From Ehretia macrophylla (lineage: Eukaryota > Streptophyta > Magnoliopsida > Boraginales > Ehretiaceae), in NCBI GenBank assembly GCA_037974665.1, contig CM075781.1, positions 31,969,235 through 32,033,234 on the forward strand: DNA of 64,000 nt. Direction: 5' to 3'. Numbering within the stretch: position 1 is the first letter of the stretch; every line of letters starts with the position of its first letter. The position numbers and the translations under genes are program-made. Of the stretch, positions 22,712-34,473 are shown piece after piece. Under the pieces are notes generated by a model. That model had not been told where the DNA came from, ran no database searches, and was given only the letters and a program-made list of their open reading frames with translations.

Positions 22712-25700
22712 TTAAGAAGAAGTTCCCTCCTGTTTCAAAATATATTCTACCGCCTCTTCCACAGTATCAACAACCTGCAAAGTAACAGATAATTCTATTA
22801 ATTGGAACACAATTAGATACATAATAAACAACATGTTAATAAAACCAAAAGTTTCATAGCACCAAAGAAAAAGTCAAATAATTAAGCTAACACAACCTAT
22901 GATAGCTGCTACGTCATAGTAAATGTAGCCCAATAAGCCTTACAAGATCAGCTGGAAATTCTGCGTGATTTGTTCTTTGCTTAAAAACGCCCGTCCTTGT
23001 TAAAATTGAAAACCAAGGATCTCCTGCCTGAAGTCGAAGATAGAAAGAACTCAGCACACTTACAAGATCAATTATTTTGATGCACTAGAATAAGGAAATG
23101 CTCCCATCAAGTAAACGACTGCCTCACCCCATAACATGCTGGGGGGCCTATTGTTTGTTTCATATTTGGACGGTCGCTTTACCTAATGGGAGCATTTTTT
23201 ACTAGAATATAACAACGATAATCAAAGACGGTCATCCCCCTAACATACAAGTGGGCATGTGGGGCCCACTATTTGGTTCACGTCCAGGACAACTGTTTCA
23301 CCTGATGGGGATTTTTTCTACTAAATAAACAATCAAAGACATACCTGCTTTGCACCTTTGATGTCGACAAAAGGATTGTCACCTATCATATACAGGGTTT
23401 TGAAAGCATGTGATGCCATGTAGCTATTATTGATGTGAACATCACCTCCACATGAAGATAAATGAAGCTGCTTCAATATGGCTTCTGCATTTTTGAAAAC
23501 AAATGGTTTTGGCTTCCCAAAAGTTGTATACTCCAATGGCTTGTGATGAATCCTGCATGGTGTTAACTTTAATATGACTTTCACATGATTTATTCCTAAA
23601 ATCAAGGACAAATATTAGAACACTAGAAAAACTGACAATCTGAATACATGAATGCGAAATTCCTCGTGTGTCACTGTGTCAGATTTGGATTCCCAGAAAA
23701 GAGAAGGGAAAAGAATAAATCAAGCTGAGAAATCAAAAGACTATCAACAAATTGTTCCCTTCTCTTCTTAGTTTTTCTTTGTTTTCTCAAAGAAGTAATA
23801 TATAATTCATAAGAAACATATGCCTCGTTCCTTTCAAGCATTCTGGTATGAATGTATCTCAAAGTGTATTCAAACCAAAAATCTCTTTCCTCGAGCACAA
23901 TGGAAGTAATAAAACTTGAGGGAATGACTAGACATTGTCCTTTCCTCAGTACTAATCAGTATTCTGCATTACTAAGCTGGTGCCATAGATGGTAGAAATT
24001 TAAAATGTCTGAGCCACTAACCTTACCTGTTGAAGACACTCTCGAGGGCAATTCTGAATGCACCCATACCAAGGCGTTCAGATGGAAAAGCAGCCTGTCG
24101 TAAGTACACAATTAATCAGTAAATTTACAGTAAGTGATACTTTAAGGAGATCGCTGCAGTAACTAAGTTATTAAAACATTTAGAATGAAACACCAGCAAA
24201 GCTAGAAAATTGCACCAACATGAATGCACAGCTACGAGTTCTAATCAAACATAAAGAAGCAGGATCCAACTCAGTGAAATGGTTGAATTACCATAAGCTG
24301 TTTGCGTTATTTCCTGGAAGTTTGTTATTCTAACCTATCATCATTGTTCAGAAATAATTCTGATGATGAAACGGATTTCAAAGTCCTCTCAGTTAGAAAT
24401 TTTAATAGATCTCAGTGGGCGACTTTAATTCTTTCTTCACGTGCCGTCATTTTAAACATTCTCTTTAAGAACAAAATACAAGTAACCTAAAGTATAGCTC
24501 TAAGATTAACATTATGATGGACCTGATATTCAAGATCATCAGCAGCAAAGTATAAAGGTGGCTGCTGCCCATTTTCTCCTCCTGGAAGACCTCCAGATGT
24601 CAAAATGTCACACAGGACCTAAAATTCACAAGTCACAGAGTCACAATGCTGCAGAACCAATGAATGATATGGTAACCAAATGAAGATAAAGACAAAAAGA
24701 AATACCAGTAGAAGAGAAAGATATAAACAGGTATCAAGAACAACCAGTTTCCTTTCATCGGTTAGCTCTCTAATTCTATGCATTGTCCATAATGATTGAT
24801 GACAAGTAGTGGCAGGGATGAAAGAGATAACCTAGGGAGAGGAGAAGATCTTTTGTTCTTTTGTGTAGTTGAGTTGCTTTGATTTTATGATATAGACGTA
24901 TTCATTTGACAAATATTTTAGTATGAAATAAAGATTCATAAAGAAGGAGAAACCTTGGTTGCAAACCCTTTCCTTCTTTCAAAATGAAAAACCCTTCCAC
25001 CTTTCTACCAGAACTCCTTCTATATATGGAATAGGACGCTCTAACCAAATTAAACATTTCACAGTTCTTGCAATGTATGACACTTCAGGAAAGGTAACGT
25101 GAACATGCATACTTCGTGGCCTGAATTGTACAACACAGAACAGGAGGACTTTGGAACAACACTACACTCATACATAGTCAATGTGCAGTGCCGCACTTGG
25201 AAGGAAGTAGACCTCTAGGCATGGAAAATCAAGAAAATGAAAAATGAAGAGTCGAAGCACCCTGCTACTAACTGCTTTCATAATTTACAAATTCTTTTAA
25301 GTTGTAGTGACGCAACTTCCTTTGTCATTTACTTGATGATATCTCAAAGAAATGTGAACTAAACCAAATGTGTATCAAGAGAATAAAAAGAATAAATACC
25401 TGTATGTCCCTTCCCCAATCAACAGGATCACTAACAACAAATGCTGCCTCAACTTTTTCTGTGTTAACATTAACACGAGGGACCAAGTTAGAGGATTTTC
25501 TTGCCACATTTGGCACCTGCTCACGTCTCCAGCCTTTATATTGAGCAACAGGATCAATGTTTTCAAAGTACGAAGCATACTCCTCCAATGAGACTACTCT
25601 TCTGCATGTGGTTTCAAGGCAAAAAATGATGCAAATGGAGTAAGAGGCGTCTTCACTCTGTGCCAGTCAATCAGAGAACATACATAAGGGTACACTTACT

Positions 25701-28700
25701 TGAAGCCATACTCGGACATTACGGCAGCAGGTTCCCCTTTTCCCGTGGCAACAATCAAACCATTCTCAAATCTACAAAAAGAGAAAAACAATGAGAACAA
25801 CAATTAGTGGTTGTTTTTGGTAAATAACTAAACAATCAATTATAATGCAAAACTAAGGACATGTCGCTAAATTGATAAGATAATTAGCTCTCTTACTGAT
25901 GATCTTCTTCCATACAAAAATCAACAAAAATGTCTAAGCAAACGCGTTTGCAGGAATGGATCTATAGTCACTCTATCTGAAGAATATTCATTTTAGGAAT
26001 TTAGACCTAAAATTAGACACGATGATGTTACATTAAGTGTATTCACTTTTCAGTCATTCACTACTTTGTCTCATAACTCTTCTAACACTAAGATATTCAC
26101 TTTTCAATCATTCACTACTTCGTCTCATAACTCTTTTGACACTAAGATCCAAATCAGATACTTTAGCGATATTTTGGTATTTACCAGTGCTATAAAACAT
26201 ATAATGAATGAGCAATTCGGTGGCATAACACACAAACCCTAAGATCAATTTTCTGTCCATTGACTTAGAAACACTAGTACATGTGGCACACCGTTACGTG
26301 AGTTTATCCATTTTTCCTGTTAGAAATAGCAATTTGTGTACATTTTGGTACCCTAGTAATAACTGCCTACAGATGTAGGGGATATGGAGAATTTATTTAT
26401 ATTTATATCCCTTCAAATTTAGATTAGGGATTTATCAGCTTAGAGAAGAACCCTGTCTAATTAATTGGGTAGGAAGGTTATTTGATAGCATGACCTTTCA
26501 ACAGAGTTTCAGAAACTATTCCACAGAAATTGAGCACAGTCCACAGCTTCTTGTACTAATTTCTCCTGACACAATACTAATTCTCCTGGCCTAGATCTAC
26601 TTGCAAGGCGATCATATCATGTCATAGAAAACTTAAACTTTGAAGAGAATTTAATGCTGCTGAGACATCTCAGATACTTCTTCCTTTGAATGAAACAACA
26701 ATATGGGACTTCAAAACTTGTTCAAGTACTCAGCCATCATTTTGTGTACGCTAAAACAATTCATCTTAGATTAGAAACAGAGCAATCTATAACTAGCTTT
26801 GTGAATCAAAAGTTGTAGCATGGCTACTTTCTGATGTAACAAACTACTGGACTGTTGTTATGACTCTCTTCAGCTGCAAAATTACATTGGCTGAAAATGA
26901 ATCACAAATGCAGTGATTTTATAAGAAAAGGGCTGAACAATAACTGTACCATAAAAGGAGAAGATGATACACCAATGATTATATAATTCAGTTTTAAGTA
27001 CCTCTTCAACAAAGTCTGGAAAGGTGAGTGACCCTGTACAACCTGAAAAAACAACGAGATATGTATTGGATCTCTCACATGAAAAATATAGTCTATCGCC
27101 CATCACACACAATAAAGGAAAAGAAAAAGGAAAGGGAAAAGAAATGGAAAAATAGGAAAGCCATGGGGGAGCTAGATTGAATGAAAACTGGTGCAGGAAA
27201 AATATATCAAGGAGCCCAACCTCATAATGAAGAATCTTGGAAGACTACCTGAGAAGGTATAATCTTCACTCCTAGAAGTTCACTCAACTCAAAGGCCCTT
27301 CTAGATTCAGGGATACCGCCTCCTTTAAGAATATGAAGGAGAAACAATTACTGAATGATTCTACTGCTGTGATCTGCATATTTTTTTCGTTTATCCTCAT
27401 TCCAACAAAGGAGCCTGCACATTTTCTATGCCATTCTGTCAAGTAAGTGCATCTTACATTTCATATGTCTTGCAATTCTTTTTTTAAAATTATTTTTCTT
27501 ACAATCTTATTCTCAGTATTCCTATCGATACATAATTGTTTCATATGTCAAATCCATGGGAAGAACAAACTAGCCAAGTTCAGAGCACTGCTTCCAGCTG
27601 TAACAGTAGAGTTTACAGATTCATGATGGAAAATACAATATTAATAGCAAAAAGGAAGTTATTTCCGCATCTTTTTAACCTCAACATAATTAGTAACTGA
27701 TCTTTCCGTAAAGCATAAGTGAAGCAAAAAGATAGAGCCAATCGAGATCTTTCTAACCTCAACACAATCAGTAACTGGTCTCTGCATAAAGCATAAGTGA
27801 AGCCAAAAGATAGAGTCTATCAAGATACTAACCATTCGTCAAGAAAAGAAAAGGAATCTTCAGCTTACCTGCAAACAAGCAGCAATTAGTTTCAAGCGAC
27901 ACATGCAAAAATTCAAAAGAAACATATGATCTAGAGAGCATCTGCACAAAATCTACATCTTCAGCAATTATCAAATGGAAGGATTTCATCCGTTTGCTAT
28001 AGTATAGCTTCTATGCTAGAGGATAAGTATCATATCAATGAATTATCAATTGTGAAAAGAGGAAGAAACTAAGAAAGAGAAGAAGTAACAGAGTTAAAAT
28101 GATATTCCAAGCTGATAATGATACAGTATTCATAAACATCATTACTTACTCGTATTGTCCAAAAATTCTCCTACATACATGTACAAGTACTCAAATGTCA
28201 AGCTCATGAACTTTTTTCTAAACACCTCGCCAAAGGAAAAAGAAAAAGAAAAAAACGCTGCAAATTTTAATTAAGCAAACACTGAGTCGTGTGTTTCATT
28301 ACAATCAAGATAATAAAGCAGAATAACACTACTAAATGATGATAATAAAACAACCGAACAAGTTAAGAAAAGGTCAGTTTAGACGGTGTTTGGTTAAGAT
28401 AAATTCATTGCAGTAAAATTAATAAGCTCACTTAGGTTATCCTCAATGGAGTCTTCAAAATGCAAAACTTTCCAAATTTTGGTGTTTTTAGAACCCCATA
28501 GCCCAAAAAGCAACACTAATGATGGTAAAATTGGTGGTTTACCATCTTTTAAGCCAAAATAGAGCCTTGGGCTCTATTTTTTTTAACAAATTTGCATTTA
28601 GAAACTTAGGAAGTACCTCACCTGTACCTTTTCTTTTCTGAGCTTATAAGCTATTTTGGCCCATAAATTTACTTAACCAACCTCGTATTTTTCAATTAAC

Positions 28701-29536
28701 TTTTTACTTGGTAGCTCATAAGTACTAGAAAAGCTTATAAGTTCTTTTTTGTTTTTTAAAAAACAACCAATCACCCTTGCAAATATAAACTATACGATGT
28801 TAATCAACGCTGAAGTTACCAAAACTAGCATTTTACTATCGTATTGTTTGTTCACTCAGAATCCAATGCGTGGAATTGGTATTAAGGAACAAATTAATTC
28901 AAACACGAATAATAAAATTTTCCAATCCCAATCCAAAAATTGACGATAATTAATACTAAACAAATTGAAAAGTTCATACATTTAAAAATATAATAAATAT
29001 CACAAATAGAAATTATAAATTTATATTCATCGATAATTAATGCTAAAACAAATTGAAAGGAAATAAATAACACAAATATCAAATTCATATTAACAATCGT
29101 TGAGAATTAATACAAAACAAATTGAAAATGTTCATAGATTTAAAAGAAATAAAACAAAAGAATAGAAAATATTTATGTATACACAGTTACACGCACACGG
29201 CACACACATATATACAAGAGAGGTTACCGTTATTATGATACAATTTTCTGAGAGCTTTAGGAGAATTGCCAATAGGCGTCCGGCCACGTAGTATGACGCC
29301 GTCTATATCAAACGCAATCCCATACGAGCATCTACCATTCCATATTTTTCATAAAATAAAAATAAACAATCAACAATATTTTTATTTTCATTTTCATTTA
29401 GTGTCATTAATGGAAAAAATATATATATAAATATTAAAAGAAAGAGAGAAGTTTTTTACGGTTGTCTAGCGGTTGAGCAAAGCTGGGATGAACATAGCAC
29501 TGAGAGTTGTAATGGCGATTTCAACCCCAACCTCAT
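22712..29536 (-). CDS. HAD-IIA family hydrolase, CECR5/HDHD5-like, organelle-targeted
   Basis: Haloacid dehalogenase-superfamily phosphatase-like protein, homologous to yeast YKR070W, human HDHD5 and Arabidopsis At3g45740; substrate unknown. Twelve exons on the minus strand: 29536-29460, 29331-29228, 27868-27833, 27322-27249, 27042-27002, 25771-25700, 25601-25400, 24618-24523, 24094-24027, 23552-23345, 23027-22944 and 22774-22712. All are GT-AG and in phase, giving 374 aa. HAD motif I is FDIDGV with Asp34 and Asp36, motif II FLTNG with Thr71, and motif IV GDNPFVD at 314-320. The start at 29536 opens MRLGLKSPLQLSVLC, an Arg/Ser-rich leader without acidic residues, suggesting a mitochondrial or plastid presequence. 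A nearer ATG in another frame runs into a stop and does not splice in phase. Several introns carry MITEs. Confidence 0.92.
23093..23200. repeat. 108-bp MITE with perfect 9-bp target duplication
   Basis: ACTAGAATA occurs at 23,084-23,092 and 23,201-23,209. The ends AGGAAATGCTCCCATCA and AAAAAATGCTCCCATTA (reverse complement of the right end) are inverted repeats that extend about 25 bp. The 9-bp duplication suggests a Mutator-like origin. It sits in an intron of the HAD gene. A diverged related stretch follows at about 23,230-23,320. Confidence 0.75.
26041..26148. repeat. Tandem duplication, 2 x 54 bp
   Basis: Units 26,041-26,094 and 26,095-26,148 start with 'attcacttttca' and differ at only a few positions. 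They lie in the HAD gene intron between exons 5 and 6. Confidence 0.85.
28380..28684. repeat. Probable MITE in HAD intron 2
   Basis: The left edge GGTGTTTGGTTAAGATAAATT-like sequence is mirrored by 'aatttacttaaccaacc' at the right edge. The GTTTGGTTAAG-type terminus is common in plant MITEs. The interior contains a different foreign-looking segment (about 28,437-28,622), possibly a nested insertion. Exact ends are uncertain. Confidence 0.4.
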
Positions 29537-29544
29537 TACTTTTT

Positions 29545-29568
29545 GTGTGTGTGTGTGTGTGTGTGTGT
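29545..29568. repeat. (GT)n microsatellite in the HAD gene 5' leader
   Basis: Twelve GT units end 9 bases upstream of the HAD start codon (gene on the minus strand). Confidence 0.85.
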
Positions 29569-30485
29569 TGCTCTTTTTTGTCGCAATTTTAGCGCTTCTT
29601 TTTGGTCCTTTGAATGGTTAGCACGAAGCAACGGTGATGCAAGTGGCGCCGGTGGGTCCGGTTGGACTTTTTTATTTTAATTTATTATGATCATCGAAGA
29701 TACTAAATTTAGATACGGTAACATTAAATTACTTTATAATTTTAAATTAAATCCCGTAATATAACAATAAATTTTGACACATGTTTTAAATCGCAAATTT
29801 TGCTTTTTAGTAATAATTTATATCCTAATTAGGTTGTTATGAGCATTGGTACTTCTACATGTAACAATATCATTCGTGTTTACCTCCAAAAATATAGTCT
29901 AATAATAATAGAGTGAAATTGTTCTTGTAAAATAACAAGTTTAACACTCTCTATTGCTCTGAAATTCCGCACTTGATTGATTTTAAGTACATGTGTAGAG
30001 ATGCACTGCTGTACCAAGAGGTCTACCAATTAGTGATCAAGCTTGGCCAACGGAATTGCCACGACATCCAAAAAAAAGTTATCCTTCGCGTGACATATAA
30101 ACCTGATCACGGAGGACAACAGCAGAAATAGGAGACGAGAGCTGCAGAATGTTAACGATAAAGAAGAGCAAGCACAGTCACGCTATCTTGAACAAATTAT
30201 CTACCAAATCAAGTTAGAAAAGGCCAGCCATGCATTTTACCAATTTCTTATTTACGAAATGCTAAAGAAAGCAATAATAACAAAGAAGACGAACACTATA
30301 TTTATCATTCTTAACCCTCTCTATCTGGTGTTTCTCCGCCTCATATTCTGACTTTCTCTCGTTAAGTATCTGCTGGTATCGATCTTCTGCTGTACATCAT
30401 CCGTGCTCTCCTCGTGTCTATCATAAACACCTAGCATCGTTTCCATAAAGACTTCCATCTTACCCAACCGGTTGAAAGATTTCCA

Positions 30486-30589
30486 CCTTGACTTACATAT
30501 GGACGTCCTCACTCACCTTGACTTATCATAGATGCCGCCTTGACTTACATATGGACGTCCTCACTCACCTTGACTTATCATAGATGCCG
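30486..30589. repeat. Tandem duplication, 2 x 52 bp, identical units
   Basis: Units 30,486-30,537 and 30,538-30,589 are identical as read. Each contains, on the minus strand, a strong 5' splice-site consensus CAAG/GTGAGT. Confidence 0.9.
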
Positions 30590-30742
30590 TTCTGATGATT
30601 GTCAAAAAGCCACATCTTCCTGTTACGGATTTTGAATATGGACGTATTAGCCACTTGAGTAACCTTTTCCATTCTTCCTCAGAATAGCAACCAATTTCTA
30701 AAAGATTGCTCACCATGTCACCAACCAAGAAAGAGGAGTATG
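30569..30742 (-). other. Unidentified exon-like stretch
   Basis: On the minus strand an open frame of about 58 codons runs from a possible acceptor (aaaacag, near 30,743) to a consensus donor at 30,569/30,568. It includes SFLVGDMVSNLLEIGCYSEE and a Trp/Arg/Leu-rich stretch. The composition looks protein-like, but I do not recognise the family and see no clear partner exons. It may be a relic of a decayed gene or an unannotated one. Confidence 0.25.
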
Positions 30743-31154
30743 TCTGTTTTGTATACTTGAATCAGTATGAAAGCCTCAAGTTCGTGTAATAAGCATCAAG
30801 TTATGTAGGCCACCTATAATTTGTGGACTCGGGTGTGTTCCTCTCCGGTGAATCTGTTGTTGCATATATACAAAGTTAAACACGAGAATAAAATGAGAAA
30901 ATACAAGATACATTCTATAATCTTTTCCTAATACAGCTTAACTCACGTACTGCCTCTGGAAAATTAGATCAAAGGCTAGATTTCCAGTTCATGGATCACC
31001 GATGCTGGGAATATAAGCCGTCAATAAATTGAGTACCTGCATTTAGCCAGCTGATATTTTGAATGTATAAAGTCCTAAGGCTTGATAGCTTTATCCAGAT
31101 TTCATCCTCAGAGAACCCAACAATCAGAACTCCACAAGTTACATCACCGACAAT

Positions 31155-34100
31155 ATAACCTTGCTTTCAAGCAATACGACTTCTACAGTAATCCATCACA
31201 TGCTACCACCATAGATGTCCACATATAAATGACAAATTATTAAACTGATGTTATCCACAAAAGATTGAGACGGTTTCATATACTGCGAACTGATCTCAAC
31301 TACCCGATGTAACATATTTAACCAAGTCTAATCACCTAATGAAGACCACAAATTCTGCAAATAATGATAAACAGTTTTTCAGTGTGCAAAGGTAAAGAAA
31401 ACAAAAACAAACTTTTGACTTCTACATAGAGAAGCCAAAAAAACCAAATTCTCCTGCAGTTATCCCTAAAGGAGTTTACCACCCCGCATGCCCATTGCTT
31501 ACTTTAGGACCAAAGGTCAGGCAAAGAAATTTGGCCTAAACCTCAACATAATATCTGTCTTGCGAATATTGCTAGAAACAATTATGGATAATTAGGGAAG
31601 AAAAATTCACTCAGGAATTTGGCTTTAAAACATAACTATGCCCAATAAATGCAGAACCCTTCAGGCACACAAAAAGACACAACTATCATCAATTGACATG
31701 CAACATTTACAATGTTACATTACCATTACTCTGTTGAAGGATAAGTACATATCATATATGAGATGACTTGAAAATGTATACTTATTTAATATGACTTGAA
31801 ACTTTCATTGACGTATACTTAACCTTTCGATGAACAAGGATACAATATACTTAACCTTTCAATGAACAAGGATACATATACTTAACCTTTCAATCAGCAA
31901 AGTTGTACATTATTTTGTAAAAAACTTGACATAACGAGATTCACTAAAAAGAAGATAGTAGAAAAATAAATGAAGTGGCATAACTAACAAACTTCATACG
32001 AAAGAGAAAAGCGAGCTACCTGGACTCCTTGCATGGTTGTATATTGGCCCAATGTCATGACACGTGAGTGAAGCCAGCAAATTAGACATTGTTAAGGGTG
32101 TGGTCAGGATAAGAATCCGCATTCAAACAACCACCTCTGTGCCTTTTCTCCTCTTGATAAGTCCATTCATTAATGTAATATAAGTGGACTTATTTAGGGG
32201 AACTTCTTTCTGAGTCAGTTCTCCAAAGATAAGCATTGCTTCCTTAAATTTCCCTTCAGCACAAAGCTCAATAATCTCTTCAATAATCTCTTCTGAATAA
32301 GTAACAGATTCCGGATCTGATTTATCTGAAGATTCATTAATCACAACATCTTGCCCTCCATTTATTTGTAAAGTCTCTTCAGGTGATTGTCCTCTCTCAA
32401 TTGTTTTTGAAATAAGATCCTCTGCCTCTTTAATCCTTCCGGCGTTAGTTAGTGCACCAAGAAGCGCTTCAGATGTGTACCTATCAGGCCCTAGTTTCTT
32501 TTCTTCCATTTCAACAACAAGTGCCAAAGCATCATCGAGTCTCCCATCTTTAGATAGGCCTGCTATCAATGTATTGTAGGTTACAGCATCAATAGTTTTC
32601 CCTTTCGAGATCCATGTGTTGAATAGCTTAATAGCTTTTTCAAGCATCCCTTCTCTGCAAAGTCCGTGAAGAAGAATATTGCATGTCAAGACATCGGGCT
32701 TAAATGAATTCTCACCCATTTTGTTATGAAAAAGAAATGCTTTCTCAACATTTCCCTCCCAACAATATCCCTGAATGATCTTGTCATATGTTGTTTCATC
32801 AGGAACCAATCCATTCTCTAACATTTCATTCAGCTTATTTATAGCTTGCTCAGTTTTACCCGACTTACAGAGCCCTCCAACGATAGAATTGTACGTAACA
32901 ATAGTAGGAATAATCCCTCTCTCTTTCATCTCATTCCAAATCTTGATGGCTTTATCCACATTTTCATCCATGAAATAACCAATAATCAGAGTGCGATAGT
33001 TTACTTCATCCAAAATGTAACCTCGTTTACGTGCACTCTCAAGCAACTCATAGGCCTCGCTAAGCTTCCTCTCTTGGCAGAGTATACAAAAAGCAGTATT
33101 AAGGGTCACAGTATCCATCTTCAAACCTTTACTGCCCATTTTTCTCATCGTCGCAAAGGCCTCAGCCAAGTTCCCAGATTTACAAAAGCCACTAATCAAA
33201 GTATTGTAGGTGACACAATCTGGGATAATCCCACTTTCTTCTATCTTCCTAACAGTATCATTAGCTTCATCCATCCTCCCTTCCTTATAATACCACTTAA
33301 TCAGAATGTTGTACGTACACACATCTGGCCTAATTCCTGTCTCCTTCATGTGCTCAAGCAAATTAAACGCATCGGAGCTCCTTTTTGCCTCAAGAGATGC
33401 ATTAATCAGAGTATTATAAGTAAGCACATTTGGCAACAATTTCAACCCCTCCATCTCATCCCGCAACTTAAACGCCTCGTCAATCCTCCCCTTATTACAC
33501 AACCCATTAATCAACATATTATAGGTCCAAAGATCGGGCAACAAATTGCTTTGCCTCATCAACTCGACAATCTTAGCCGCATCCTTCAACCACCCCATCT
33601 TACAATACCCATAAACCAAATTGTTATACGTATTCCTATCGGGAACCAACCCTCTACTCTTCATATCTGCCAACAAATCCCGAACCTCCTTCAACCTCCC
33701 CTTCTTGCATAAAGCATCCAATATCGTATTATAACTCACAATATCCGGCTCGCATTCAAATTCACACATCCTATTCAACTGATCAATAGCATCCTTAATC
33801 TTATATTCCACACAATACCCACTAATCAAAATATTAAACGTAAACGTATTCGGCTTAACACCGAGCTTAAGAGCATCATTCAACAACTCTTCACAAAAAT
33901 GAGAAGTATTCGTGGACCGATACTTTACCAGCGAATTCAGGAGTTTATTGCAGGTAAGCAGATCAGGGCGAAGGCGTAAGTGCTTCATCTTCTTGAAAAC
34001 CTCGCCGCGAGATGGGGGCGGCCGCATTGGCAGTAGGGGGAGATGGAGGTGTCTAATAACGCTTTAGTGGGTAGCGGAAGGAGTTTGGAGGGGTCGAGGA

Positions 34101-34240
34101 GGTGGCGGTGGAGGCGGTGATGCGGGTGATCGGCGGAGATGAAGTTGAGGAGGATAGCTTTGGCGTCGGAGAATTTGTTGTGGGCGAAGAGGGAGGAGAG
34201 GACGGCGAGGAGGGAAGGGAGGTGGAGGGAAACGGAGGGA
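31155..34240. repeat. PPR-locus segment, duplicated in inverted orientation at 43,006-46,299
   Basis: From the PPR N-terminal region to well past the stop codon, this segment matches the opposite strand of 43,006-46,299 at roughly 90% by eye. The match includes about 0.95 kb of 3' flank. The match ends abruptly at 34,240 (TCCCTCCGTT side) and near 31,155 (GCAAGGTTAT side). Confidence 0.9.
32123..34027 (-). CDS. P-type pentatricopeptide repeat protein, 5'-damaged copy
   Basis: Open frame of 634 codons containing a long series of 35-residue P-class PPR motifs (recurring VTYNTLI..LCK.G...EA, D..TYN.LI). PPR proteins bind organellar RNA and steer processing, editing or translation. Relative to the copy at 42,969-45,113, a one-base loss near 34,003-34,006 (GCGGCGAG versus GCTGCCCAG) separates this frame from its N-terminal coding region. 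Translation could therefore start only at the internal ATG 34,027 (MRPPPSRGEV), giving a protein without an obvious transit peptide. It also carries a short in-frame repeat (EEIIEEII) that the paralogue lacks. The body remains open, so either loss of the N-terminus is recent or a shorter product is made. Confidence 0.75.
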   Translation of the reverse strand: MRPPPSRGEVFKKMKHLRLRPDLLTCNKLLNSLVKYRSTNTSHFCEELLNDALKLGVKPNTFTFNILISGYCVEYKIKDAIDQLNRMCEFECEPDIVSYNTILDALCKKGRLKEVRDLLADMKSRGLVPDRNTYNNLVYGYCKMGWLKDAAKIVELMRQSNLLPDLWTYNMLINGLCNKGRIDEAFKLRDEMEGLKLLPNVLTYNTLINASLEAKRSSDAFNLLEHMKETGIRPDVCTYNILIKWYYKEGRMDEANDTVRKIEESGIIPDCVTYNTLISGFCKSGNLAEAFATMRKMGSKGLKMDTVTLNTAFCILCQERKLSEAYELLESARKRGYILDEVNYRTLIIGYFMDENVDKAIKIWNEMKERGIIPTIVTYNSIVGGLCKSGKTEQAINKLNEMLENGLVPDETTYDKIIQGYCWEGNVEKAFLFHNKMGENSFKPDVLTCNILLHGLCREGMLEKAIKLFNTWISKGKTIDAVTYNTLIAGLSKDGRLDDALALVVEMEEKKLGPDRYTSEALLGALTNAGRIKEAEDLISKTIERGQSPEETLQINGGQDVVINESSDKSDPESVTYSEEIIEEIIELCAEGKFKEAMLIFGELTQKEVPLNKSTYITLMNGLIKRRKGTEVVV

Positions 34241-34473
34241 ATGTGGGTGTGGGCCCACTTGTAGAAGGAGAGGAGTGCGGTGGGGTAGGAGGAGAGGGTG
34301 AGGTAGGAGAGGATGGAGTGCGTGATGGATGGGGGTTAGGTGGGGGAGGTACTGGTTGAGGGTGTTGTGAGATGGTGGTTTAGTGGTGGTGGTGGAGGCC
34401 AGGATGGTGGTTATGATTTGGATTAGTTGGTTGGGGTTTATGGGTGGTTTTGGAGTGGAGTGGAAGGCTTCAT
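34028..34473 (-). pseudogene. Frame-broken N-terminal region of the PPR gene
   Basis: On the minus strand, pieces of a normal PPR N-terminus are readable in different frames: a start-like MKPSTPL at 34,473, then INPNQLIQIITTILAS, LNQYLPHLTP, ITHSILSYLTLSSYP and a frame matching the paralogue's SVSLHLPSLL. At least three frame changes separate them (near 34,455, near 34,330 and near 34,004), so no continuous transit-peptide-to-PPR frame remains. This stretch upstream of 34,240 has no counterpart in the second PPR copy. Confidence 0.65.

Larger units (their letters stand above)
29569..32122. other. Intergenic between HAD gene and PPR locus
   Basis: Contains the HAD gene promoter, a 52-bp tandem duplication, an unidentified exon-like stretch (30,560-30,740, minus strand) and the 3' flank of the PPR locus. 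From 31,155 on, this flank is duplicated in inverted orientation at 45,114-46,299. Confidence 0.45.

Noticed and set aside
30486-30589. CRISPR-like direct repeats
   Set aside because: Only two adjacent identical units without spacers, in a plant nuclear context. It is a simple tandem duplication.
34064-34359. Pro/His-rich (-) and Gly/Glu/Val-rich (+) frames
   Set aside because: Out-of-frame readings of the broken PPR N-terminal region.
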